NCBI GenBank assembly: GCA_020634435.1
Contig: JACKBS010000001.1
Coordinates: forward strand, 1-58,051
From: Ardenticatenaceae bacterium
GTDB taxonomy: Bacteria > Chloroflexota > Anaerolineae > Promineifilales > Promineifilaceae
Direction of reading: 5' to 3'
Length of the DNA stretch: 58,051 nucleotides
Numbering within the stretch: position 1 is the first letter of the stretch; each line of letters starts with the position of its first letter. The notes beneath the pieces were generated by a model. The model did no database searches, had not been told where the DNA came from, and saw only the letters and a list, made by a program, of their open reading frames with translations. Shown one piece after another: positions 51,384-58,051 of this stretch. Position numbers and translations under genes: made by a program.

Positions 51384-52151
51384 TTATGCCCAATCATGAT
51401 GCCCCGCGCTAACCGTGTACCCTTGCTGCCGCAGTCCGGCGGCAAAATCCCGCTCCGTTGCCTCCGCCTGCACACGGCCGTTTACAGGGTGCATGTGCGC
51501 GTACAAATCAGGCACCAGGCAGATGCCAAACCGCTTCACCAGCTCGCTCGCGTTACGGCCGTTCTTATGCTGCTTAAACCGTTTCTCCGGTGTGCTGCCC
51601 GTCTGCCCCACATACAGGCACGCATGGTTCGTGCGGCGCTCTGGGTTCGTTTCAATGAGCGACGGATACGCAGCTACAGACTCCGACTGTAGCAAAATTA
51701 CGTAAATGTGGTGTTTCTTCCAACCGCGTCGTGATTTCTCCCGGCTAACTGCCCGCGTGGTAAACGGCCGTCTCGTCATCTCCTCCTTCACTTTGCACGC
51801 TGCTAGATAACTGGGCGTCGTCAGGTGCTTAAACGCATCCCGCAGCGCAAACGCCAGGATCGACAAATCGTGCAGCCGCGCCAGGCCGTCCCGGTGAAAG
51901 CTGTAGCCATCGCCATCCAGCATTGGGCCGATATATCCTTTTTTCTCGGTCAGCTCGGTCCAGACGGCCGTAAAATCCGGCCACTCGCCGCGCCAATACC
52001 CTTAGGTTTGCACAATAGCCAGCAGTTCCTCACATGAGGCCACCCGCCACAGTCGATGCAGTGCCAATAACAGCGCCAACGTTTGTTCGATTCTGGGCGT
52101 GACGCACAGCCGAGGAATGGGATCAATCGCTATGATGTTGGACGTTGTCAT
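51384..52151 (-). pseudogene. GIY-YIG nuclease-like gene interrupted by one in-frame stop
   Basis: An ATG at 52149-52151 with GAGGTGA well placed upstream opens a frame of 49 codons ending in TAA at 52002-52004. The same frame then continues without another stop to 51384. The downstream part has HHIYVILL, ACLYVGQTGSTPEKRFKQHK and QAEATERDFAAGLRQQGYTV, which is a GIY-YIG domain with the conserved Tyr, Arg and Glu. Between the TAA and the first later ATG (51921-51923) lie 26 codons of coding-like sequence (RGEWPDFTAVWTELTEKKGY), so the TAA looks like a nonsense mutation, about 256 codons in all. A shorter protein of 179 residues from 51923 is possible but leaves the start without a good signal. 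It is linked to the SF1 helicase gene. Confidence 0.65.
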
Positions 52152-52782
52152 AATAGATTCACCTCATGTGGATGACGTTTACTGTTGGGCCAATGTTTAC
52201 TACACGGCCGTTTCTACTGTGACATTATCTCTGTTGTGAGCAGGGGGCATTGAGTACGACACACTTCAGGCACTGGCTGCGCCCACCGCCGGCTGGAATG
52301 AAACCATAGGTGAGGCTAAATGGTCTCTTCACCTTACCTAAGGGTCCTTTCAAGAATCCTTTCATTTCATCCGAGAACCTGTAAAGTCTTTATCCAATGC
52401 CTATCCATTGTCTACAAGGAAATTTTGAGAGAACGCTAGGTCGCTCATCTGGAATCACCTTTTCTATTGAACCCTTGCCTATCCTTAAATGGGCTTTGCG
52501 CATGACGTGCTAACTACAGTTGTTCTGCCTTGTCGCTCATAAGTTGACATCCTCCTTGAAGGACTGTAGCAGTTTCCCTCCAAAGGCTAGGCGACTGAAG
52601 AACATACTAGGGAGTAGGCCGTTTTTCCCATATGATTTCCAGCAACTGAAATCATCAATTAGCGTAATTAACTTTAAGTGCAACATCGGATTATTTTCCC
52701 TCGTTTCAGGCGGGGGGGTAGTATTTTCAACTTGCCAGCGTACATAGCAAACTTGCGAACAATGTAGAAAAAGGATTTCAGT
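52152..52782. other. gene-less 631-bp interval
   Basis: Divergent region between the GIY-YIG gene and the zinc-ribbon gene. A minus-strand frame at 52537-52830 overlaps the start of the zinc-ribbon gene and has no ribosome-binding site. No other supported gene is seen. It holds one ACGGCCGT site (52204-52211). Confidence 0.45.
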
Positions 52783-53643
52783 ATGGATGCTCTCACTTCG
52801 AAAAGTCTTCTGGATTTCGCCCTGGCACATCCCTATGATGGGAGTCAGGAAATTGAGTCTTACAGATACCGGGAAGGGCAGGTCATCATTACACTATTTA
52901 TTAATCATGAGAAAGAGGGGTGCCTGTCTCTGACCATACAAAGTAATCAGGCCGCTTCCCAATTTGATCGAATACTTACGCTGTTGGCGCTGCCTAACTG
53001 TCGCTTTGTTGAAAAAATCGAGCGAAATGGCTATTTCGTTAATCGGTACCAGTTTGATTTGCCAAGTGAAACAGAAGAGAAGATCGAAGAAAAAGTTATT
53101 CAACCATCATCTTCTTTCTCCGTAAAACGGCGCAGACCGGCCGCCTGGCAGGAAATTGATGATAATCGATGCCACATTTGCCACCGTGAACTGTCAGACC
53201 CATTGAGCCTCAAGGTCAAAATAGGCAGTGTCTGTCGCAAAAATATTGAAGAAGCTGAAGGGTTTGACAGTAACAAATGGGAAGATATTTCTGAGGATGA
53301 ACTAAAAAAACTTTGGAACTTTCACAACATTTATGAAAAACGACGTCAAAAGAAGGCGGAAGCTGAAGCACAGAAAAGCCAAAAGCCAATAGAAATGGCG
53401 GCATTGAGAGCAGAGCTGCCGTTTCGGGTTCCTCCAATAATGAATATCTCCCAAACGCCTAAATCACAACTTGCCAAACCAAGATCAATTAAAGCCCAAT
53501 ATTCAAATTCTTCAGTTACGTTACCTGCAGGGAAGTGTATTTATTGCGGAAAAATAACGACTAACTACTGGTATTATAATGGGAAAACCCAAACCTGTGA
53601 ATGCAGGGACTGTGCTGCGGCAAAGAGAGAAAACCAAAGTTGA
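52783..53643 (+). CDS. zinc-ribbon protein, DUF6011-like in its middle part
   Basis: 286 residues. Two Cys clusters are visible. One is NRCHICHRELSDPLSLKVKI followed by GSVCRKN (about residues 126-150), which matches the short treble-clef motif of DUF6011-type proteins. The other is CIYCGKITTNYWYYNGK followed by TCECRDC near the C-terminus (about 255-281). The N-terminal 100 residues form a compact alpha/beta part (SYRYREGQVIITLFINHEKE). A charged coiled stretch (EKRRQKKAEAEAQKSQKP) separates the two fingers. The start has AAGGA eight bases upstream. Likely nucleic-acid binding; no specific function can be given. It stands alone on the plus strand among minus-strand conflict genes. Confidence 0.7.
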   Translation: MDALTSKSLLDFALAHPYDGSQEIESYRYREGQVIITLFINHEKEGCLSLTIQSNQAASQFDRILTLLALPNCRFVEKIERNGYFVNRYQFDLPSETEEKIEEKVIQPSSSFSVKRRRPAAWQEIDDNRCHICHRELSDPLSLKVKIGSVCRKNIEEAEGFDSNKWEDISEDELKKLWNFHNIYEKRRQKKAEAEAQKSQKPIEMAALRAELPFRVPPIMNISQTPKSQLAKPRSIKAQYSNSSVTLPAGKCIYCGKITTNYWYYNGKTQTCECRDCAAAKRENQS

Positions 53644-53646
53644 GAA

Positions 53647-53671
53647 ACAAAATTTAGCCCCAAAATTTTGT
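53647..53671. terminator. bidirectional hairpin between convergent genes
   Basis: Perfect 9-bp stem ACAAAATTT / AAATTTTGT around a 7-base loop (agcccca). It lies three bases after the zinc-ribbon stop and 41 bases before the end of the facing ATPase gene. It is AT-rich without a long T run, so termination efficiency is uncertain. Confidence 0.6.
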
Positions 53672-53711
53672 CGTTAATCAGTTAAGATTCCTCCTCACTC
53701 TAAAGAGCCTG

Positions 53712-56708
53712 TTATTCTGGGTTCAAATGATACTTCTCCATGTGGCCTTTAAGCAGAGTACATTGCTCCTGAGCTTGCTTGTGCCCCGGAAAAACATGAA
53801 GGAATTGCTCGAGTTCTAATACCGCTCTATTAACCCAACACAACGGTGGATTTCTCGATAATGTTAAGTCATATATCCGAGAAGACTCAGAGTAATCTCC
53901 CGAGGCCAGTGCAAAAAGAGCAAGGTTAAAAGTATTCAGCCATTTTTTCGGATTTTCTTCATAAGTGTTTCTTGCGATAGCAATTGCCTTTTCGATTTCT
54001 AAGTGTGGATCTTCTGAATTCAGACCCTTTCTCACCAAAGTACGGCAATATATTGCCCAAGCGTTTTCAGGCTCAGAATCCAGGATTTTATCGAGATCTT
54101 TTTCTGCCTCCTTATATCGGTCGGTCAGGATATACACGCTAGCCCGAATAGCGAAAGCAAGTAAATAAGTATCATTTTTACTAATAGCATAGTTTGTATC
54201 CGCTTCTGCTTTGTCATATTCACCAATTAATCTATAAAGGAATGCCCTTTGTGTCCGTGCCTTTCCATTTTCTGGGTCAGCTTCCAATGCTCGTGCAAAG
54301 TCAGATAAAGATTCTTCAAAGCGAAGTAATCTTCTAAATACGACACCTCTTGTCACATAAGCCCAATATAGGGTTGGCTCAACGGCTAAAGCAGCAGATA
54401 AATCTTGTATTGCATCATGAAACCTATCCAGTTTATTGTAAACAGAGCCGCGAAGCGCAATAGCAAATACGTAGTCAGGATTCAAAGATATTGCTTTTTG
54501 AACATCCGCTAACGCTGCATCCAAGTTATTTATTCGGTTAAATATAACGGCACGCCGGCTAAAATATGAAGGATTTTCTGAGTCTATTTTGATAGCCTGG
54601 TTCGCATCAGTTTCAGCCTGTTCCAAATTCCCCATAGAGCTGTGAAGTTCGCCCCGATTCGAAATAGCCCAAGCGTACGTCGGATCGATTTCGATTGCTC
54701 GGTTCAGGTCAAATAATGCTTCCTCTTTTCTGTTCATCCAACTATATGTGACGCCCCGATGCGCATAACTCCACGGATTATCAGGTTCTAGCTTCAAGGC
54801 TATCTCGAAATCTGACAAAGCATCATCAAAATGATGTAATAAACGATAACATTGCCCCCGCCCGCGGAACATCCAGGCGATGGTTGGATCTAATTCAATG
54901 GCATAACTAAAATCGGCAATAGCTTTATCGAGTTGGCGTGTCACACGATACGTTTCTCCCCTATATCCATACGCATAGGCATATTCGGGGTAATAAACAA
55001 CAGATTCGTTTAAATCAGAAAGAGCTTCGGTGAAGTTATTGAGTAAATGGTGTACCTGACCTCGCCAGCTTAAGGCAATCGCTCTAGGATGATCCTCCAA
55101 ACGTTCAAACGCAAGCAAAGCAGAGAACATGGCGATTGTCTGTGAATACTGATTCTCTTTATAGGCCGTTAATCCTTGGGATAGTTTTTCACCCCATTCT
55201 TTTACCCTATCATTTCCATTATCTACACCAGCTTGCGTAATTGTTTTTGCCCACCGCACTGCGAAATCAAAATTTGCTTTTAGTGCATTCAAAAATCGAT
55301 TCAGCGCTGCTGGCAAATGTTCATAAGGTGCTTCACACAATTGATGGTAGCGGTATTCCAGTTCAAACCGTTGCCATGTTTCATCTTTACGGCCAGTACC
55401 TACATCCATCTGCAACGCATCTCGTAAACCCGCATAATAGGCAGCCAAATCTCGATGAAGCCTTACCCATTCCTGAGGAGACTCCCGCCGTTTATGCTGC
55501 AACATTTGCGATCTAACGACCTCATGATAGCCCCAGCCATTGCCCCTTTCCTGAACAAAAGGCATTGTCTTTAACCAATTGAACAAGTTTTTATTTTCTT
55601 CCTTATTAACAAGAAGTTCCAAAATATCTCGATTTAATTCACGCGGAAGCGCCCCATTTAAGGCAGCTTCTCTCTGAGCGGGGTCGGACACCCATTTGAG
55701 GAAGCGATCAACGGCCGTTGAAGCAGTCGGGCCTAACTGGGAAGTGTTATCGGGGCTTTCAGCTGCTAAGGTGGCAAGAAGCAAAGGGAAGCGTCCGGAT
55801 AGTTGCAAAATCGAATTGATGACAGATTCGTTGAGAATGTTTTTCCTTGCTAAAAATTCCCTAGCCTCTGTATCAGAAAATGGTTCCATTGTTTGGCGCT
55901 GAATGATAGATTCATAAGGAAGCCAGCTACCCTTTTCCAATTCATCGCGACCGGCAATAATAAATGTTGCATTCACGGGAAGATCCCCGTACTCACCAGA
56001 AAACAATTCTCTCAACCATTTATCGATGAAAAAAGAGGTTTGCTCGTAGGTATCAAAAAACAAAACAACCGGTTTGTCCATAACAAGCTTGTTCAAACCT
56101 TCCAAAAAAAGTGGGGTTAATGTAGCGACTGGATTGAGAATTAAGTCTGCTTCTCGTTTATTTTTTAGTTTCCTGGTGACAAAGGTGGCCCATTGCCCAA
56201 CTTGTTCCGTGACCGACTCCTCGTCCATCATATCAAACAGTACACCTGCTATCGGTACACGTCTGCCTGCATAAACGGCCATTTGAGCAGCTTTGCCACT
56301 AATTTGGGCGGCAAAGCCCCGCGGCGCATCAGGATCAGACTCAAGTTCATGCTGCTTGACCCGATATAATTGATACTGTTCGAGAAACTCTTTGAAAGCT
56401 TGTTCGGCAACCCCAGAACTTTTGGCTAGCTGTGCCACAGCATCTACAACGTTGGCAACCTCATCATCTGACCACAATGTAACTGCGCCATTTTGTTCTG
56501 CAACTTGACGCAATTTTTTGAGTAGAGTCGTTTTCCCGATACCTCCCTGGCCATGAAAGTTGAAAATGAATACGCGGCTAGGATCGTCCCATGGGGTATT
56601 CAAGTGCGTTTGAAACGCCTGAATCGTATCCCGGCGGCCAACAAACTCACTCTGCTGTCGCTTGCGTAAAATTTCTTGAATAGATACGGGCTTTTTATTC
56701 TGAGACAT
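53712..56708 (-). CDS. STAND-type ATPase with C-terminal TPR array
   Basis: 998 residues from the ATG at 56706-56708 (MSQNKKPVSIQEILRKRQQS). ATPase motifs: FVGRRDTIQAF, P-loop FNFHGQGGIGKTTLLKKL (about 45-62), Walker B PVVLFFDTYEQ and a sensor strand ATFIIAGRDELEKG. A helical winged-helix region follows (to about 520). Then come some 12 to 13 TPRs, e.g. ALSDLNESVVYYPEYAYAY and ALFDLNRAIEIDPTYAWAIS, extending to about 960. No effector domain is visible at either end, so output may come through a partner. The gene is 25 bases downstream of the NACHT-HD gene and probably cotranscribed with it. Together they look like a two-part sensor and effector unit. Alternatives: a regulatory STAND protein. 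Confidence 0.8.
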   Translation of the reverse strand: MSQNKKPVSIQEILRKRQQSEFVGRRDTIQAFQTHLNTPWDDPSRVFIFNFHGQGGIGKTTLLKKLRQVAEQNGAVTLWSDDEVANVVDAVAQLAKSSGVAEQAFKEFLEQYQLYRVKQHELESDPDAPRGFAAQISGKAAQMAVYAGRRVPIAGVLFDMMDEESVTEQVGQWATFVTRKLKNKREADLILNPVATLTPLFLEGLNKLVMDKPVVLFFDTYEQTSFFIDKWLRELFSGEYGDLPVNATFIIAGRDELEKGSWLPYESIIQRQTMEPFSDTEAREFLARKNILNESVINSILQLSGRFPLLLATLAAESPDNTSQLGPTASTAVDRFLKWVSDPAQREAALNGALPRELNRDILELLVNKEENKNLFNWLKTMPFVQERGNGWGYHEVVRSQMLQHKRRESPQEWVRLHRDLAAYYAGLRDALQMDVGTGRKDETWQRFELEYRYHQLCEAPYEHLPAALNRFLNALKANFDFAVRWAKTITQAGVDNGNDRVKEWGEKLSQGLTAYKENQYSQTIAMFSALLAFERLEDHPRAIALSWRGQVHHLLNNFTEALSDLNESVVYYPEYAYAYGYRGETYRVTRQLDKAIADFSYAIELDPTIAWMFRGRGQCYRLLHHFDDALSDFEIALKLEPDNPWSYAHRGVTYSWMNRKEEALFDLNRAIEIDPTYAWAISNRGELHSSMGNLEQAETDANQAIKIDSENPSYFSRRAVIFNRINNLDAALADVQKAISLNPDYVFAIALRGSVYNKLDRFHDAIQDLSAALAVEPTLYWAYVTRGVVFRRLLRFEESLSDFARALEADPENGKARTQRAFLYRLIGEYDKAEADTNYAISKNDTYLLAFAIRASVYILTDRYKEAEKDLDKILDSEPENAWAIYCRTLVRKGLNSEDPHLEIEKAIAIARNTYEENPKKWLNTFNLALFALASGDYSESSRIYDLTLSRNPPLCWVNRAVLELEQFLHVFPGHKQAQEQCTLLKGHMEKYHLNPE

Positions 56709-56733
56709 ACCCTTCACCAATTTTTTCGAAGAT

Positions 56734-58051
56734 TCAAATTTTACTCAGATGGATATACAAGGCTTTTTCAAGTTGACTACCTAAATCTATAAACCCGAAT
56801 TTTTTAGCAAGAGGCAAATAATAATTTAGCGTTTCATCTACTTTTTGTTTTTGTTTCTCAGCCGACAAGAAGCTTACTGTTTGAATATTGTGAAGTCGAT
56901 CAGCCAATTTAACCATGACTATCTGAGCCTCTAAACCCGAAAGCAATTCATCGGGCAACCCTTTTTCATTATTATTGTTGCTTTGTAATTGTTTTACTTT
57001 TTGTTTAAGTTGATTTACACCATGAATGAGCAATGAAATTTCTTTGTCGAGAGCTTCCTCAATAATCCGGTATCCGTCTGGGTTACCAGTTGGAACATCA
57101 TGAACCAGACCTGCAGCAACGAGTTTTTCATTCTGTTTTCCAGTTGAACGGGACAGAATTAAAGAAACTGCAACTAAATGATAAATGTATCCTTCACCTG
57201 AAAACCGAGTATGTCCTTGATGAGCAGACAATGCGATATTGAAGGCCTTCCGAATCAAATCTTGAGCCGCTAAATCATAACCAAGCGGATCAAGTCGCTG
57301 AAATAAAAGTGTTTGTAAACTATTTTGGGTGCGGCTTTGAAAATATTCCTGAATCAACTGATGATAGAAACGAACTGAATACTTGCCACCATTCCAGGAA
57401 AGAAGGTTAGCTTCCACTGCTAATTCAATGAGGTCATCATGATCTATCTCAACAGTATGTTGTCCGATTTTAAGAGGATTAGGAATATTTTGTTTGACCC
57501 AATCATGGGACACGCCTGCTCCACGTAGACCTTCTAGCAGCATCCCCAATGCAAGGTGCTCCATTGCTGCAAGGAGGGTCTCCTGAGAGACTGTTATAGA
57601 TTTTGCCTTTTCCAACTCTCGAAGAATGAGAACATCGGTAAATGAAGCGATAAGTTTATTCGTATCATCAGGAAGAGAATCATCATTATCCTCAAAAACC
57701 AATATCAACATTCGTAAAAAATATGGGTTATTACCAAGGTTCTCCAACTCGGTGTTTTCAAGTTGACGAATCAGTTTTTCACCAGTTTCGGGCAAATATT
57801 TCCTGATGTAAGTTTCCCTTTGGATTGGGTTAAGACGCTCGACCATTACTTCTGACAAGCTGAAATTTTTGTTATAGGCATTAAAACGAGAGGTTATCAC
57901 TAATGTTGCCTGAGCGTAAGTCAAAAGACATTTTTCGATTTGGTTAATTGCGTTCTTGAAGTTGTTGACGGGAACTTCATCTAACCCATCTAAAAAGAGC
58001 CAAACATGATTTGACTGCATCAATTGCTGGAAATTTTTGCCAATGAGCGGA
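56734..58051 (-). CDS. partial: NACHT ATPase fused to a RelA/SpoT-like HD domain
   Basis: The frame is open to the right edge, so the N-terminus and P-loop are missing. The first visible part is the NACHT Walker B and sensor region: VWLFLDGLDEVPVNNF, then ATLVITSRFNAYN and NPYFLRMLILVFED, then a winged-helix with FYHQLIQEYFQSRTQ, the usual NACHT end motif. After about 240 residues a RelA/SpoT-type HD domain follows: GYIYHLVAVSLILSRS, LVAAGLVHDVPTGNPDG (HD at 57097-57102), LIHGVNQLKQKV, MVKLADRLHNIQTVSFL and YYLPLAKKFGFIDL. This matches the (p)ppGpp hydrolase fold, but the E-D after H-D-V that serves hydrolysis is replaced by TGN. The effector may cut another nucleotide or be inactive. Linked to the STAND-TPR gene 25 bases downstream. 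Confidence 0.8.
   Translation of the reverse strand, partial: PLIGKNFQQLMQSNHVWLFLDGLDEVPVNNFKNAINQIEKCLLTYAQATLVITSRFNAYNKNFSLSEVMVERLNPIQRETYIRKYLPETGEKLIRQLENTELENLGNNPYFLRMLILVFEDNDDSLPDDTNKLIASFTDVLILRELEKAKSITVSQETLLAAMEHLALGMLLEGLRGAGVSHDWVKQNIPNPLKIGQHTVEIDHDDLIELAVEANLLSWNGGKYSVRFYHQLIQEYFQSRTQNSLQTLLFQRLDPLGYDLAAQDLIRKAFNIALSAHQGHTRFSGEGYIYHLVAVSLILSRSTGKQNEKLVAAGLVHDVPTGNPDGYRIIEEALDKEISLLIHGVNQLKQKVKQLQSNNNNEKGLPDELLSGLEAQIVMVKLADRLHNIQTVSFLSAEKQKQKVDETLNYYLPLAKKFGFIDLGSQLEKALYIHLSKI

Larger units (their letters stand above)
944..55718. repeat. dispersed octamer palindrome ACGGCCGT
   Basis: At least 36 copies read by eye, for instance at 944, 1368, 4516, 6362, 9824, 16214, 17661, 25666, 26311, 26779, 27491, 28326, 32929, 37003, 38102, 49268, 50878, 51555, 52204 and 55711. 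About one copy is expected by chance in a sequence of this length. Most lie in coding sequence, often extended to AACGGCCGTTT. They are missing from 38110-49267, and only one copy (20949) lies between 17669 and 25665. Confidence 0.8.

Noticed and set aside
52537..52830. Transposase remnant near 52.5 kb
   Set aside because: The frame has some hydrophobic and Lys-rich sequence but no DDE or serine-recombinase motif and no inverted ends that I can see.

Overview
The window is bacterial and gene-dense. It most resembles a Chloroflexota genome (Anaerolineae/Caldilineae type). The grounds are the mixture of family-B 'PolB2' polymerase, vWA/MoxR conflict-system proteins, WD40-STAND proteins, PPC/DUF11 surface proteins and isolated conjugation-type secretion genes. 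This taxonomic guess is inference (about 0.6). No rRNA, tRNA, CRISPR array or intact insertion sequence was found. The palindrome ACGGCCGT occurs at least 36 times, against about one expected. It is almost absent from two AT-richer blocks (17.7-25.6 kb with one copy, 38.1-49.3 kb with none), which suggests those blocks were acquired separately.

Region 1 (1-18.6 kb, all minus strand) is one long, tightly overlapping operon for a conjugation-type (type IV) secretion system with an unusual surface module. In transcription order it holds a BNR-like lipoprotein, a DUF11 protein, an M23 peptidase, a Prim-Pol primase, two small or medium membrane proteins, a VirB6/TrbL-like protein, a 99-aa protein, a PPC-domain protein, a one-TM protein, a VirB2-like pilin, a VirB3/PrgI-like protein, a VirB4 ATPase, a DUF1461 protein and a coupling-protein-like ATPase without a Walker A motif.

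Region 2 (18.9-23.4 kb, minus strand) is the most exciting part. Four genes, in the order response regulator, tiny Trp/Cys-tailed peptide, polyprenyl synthase and multi-TM histidine kinase with a PDZ-like loop, look like a ComQXPA prenyl-peptide quorum-sensing system outside the Bacillota. A 42-bp element upstream of the peptide gene recurs, with both ends conserved at identical spacing, upstream of the secretion operon. This suggests quorum control of that operon.

Region 3 (23.7-28.7 kb, plus strand) holds a GNAT acetyltransferase and then a four-gene cassette: a LuxR-type regulator, a degenerate RecA-like protein, a small helical protein and a PolB2-type polymerase with an altered motif C. 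A LexA/DinR-like box precedes it and a strong terminator follows it.

Region 4 (29-58 kb) looks like a defence or conflict island. It contains two tiny membrane proteins facing an Xre-NB-ARC-WD40 protein, a frameshifted NERD protein, and the wreck of a subtilisin gene. It also contains a vWA/caspase/NB-ARC/TPR/caspase giant with its MoxR ATPase, a VMAP-like protein and an EAD-trypsin effector. Further on are a GIY-YIG protein (interrupted by one stop) with an SF1 helicase, a zinc-ribbon protein, an ATPase-TPR protein, and a NACHT protein fused to a RelA/SpoT-like HD domain, cut by the window edge.
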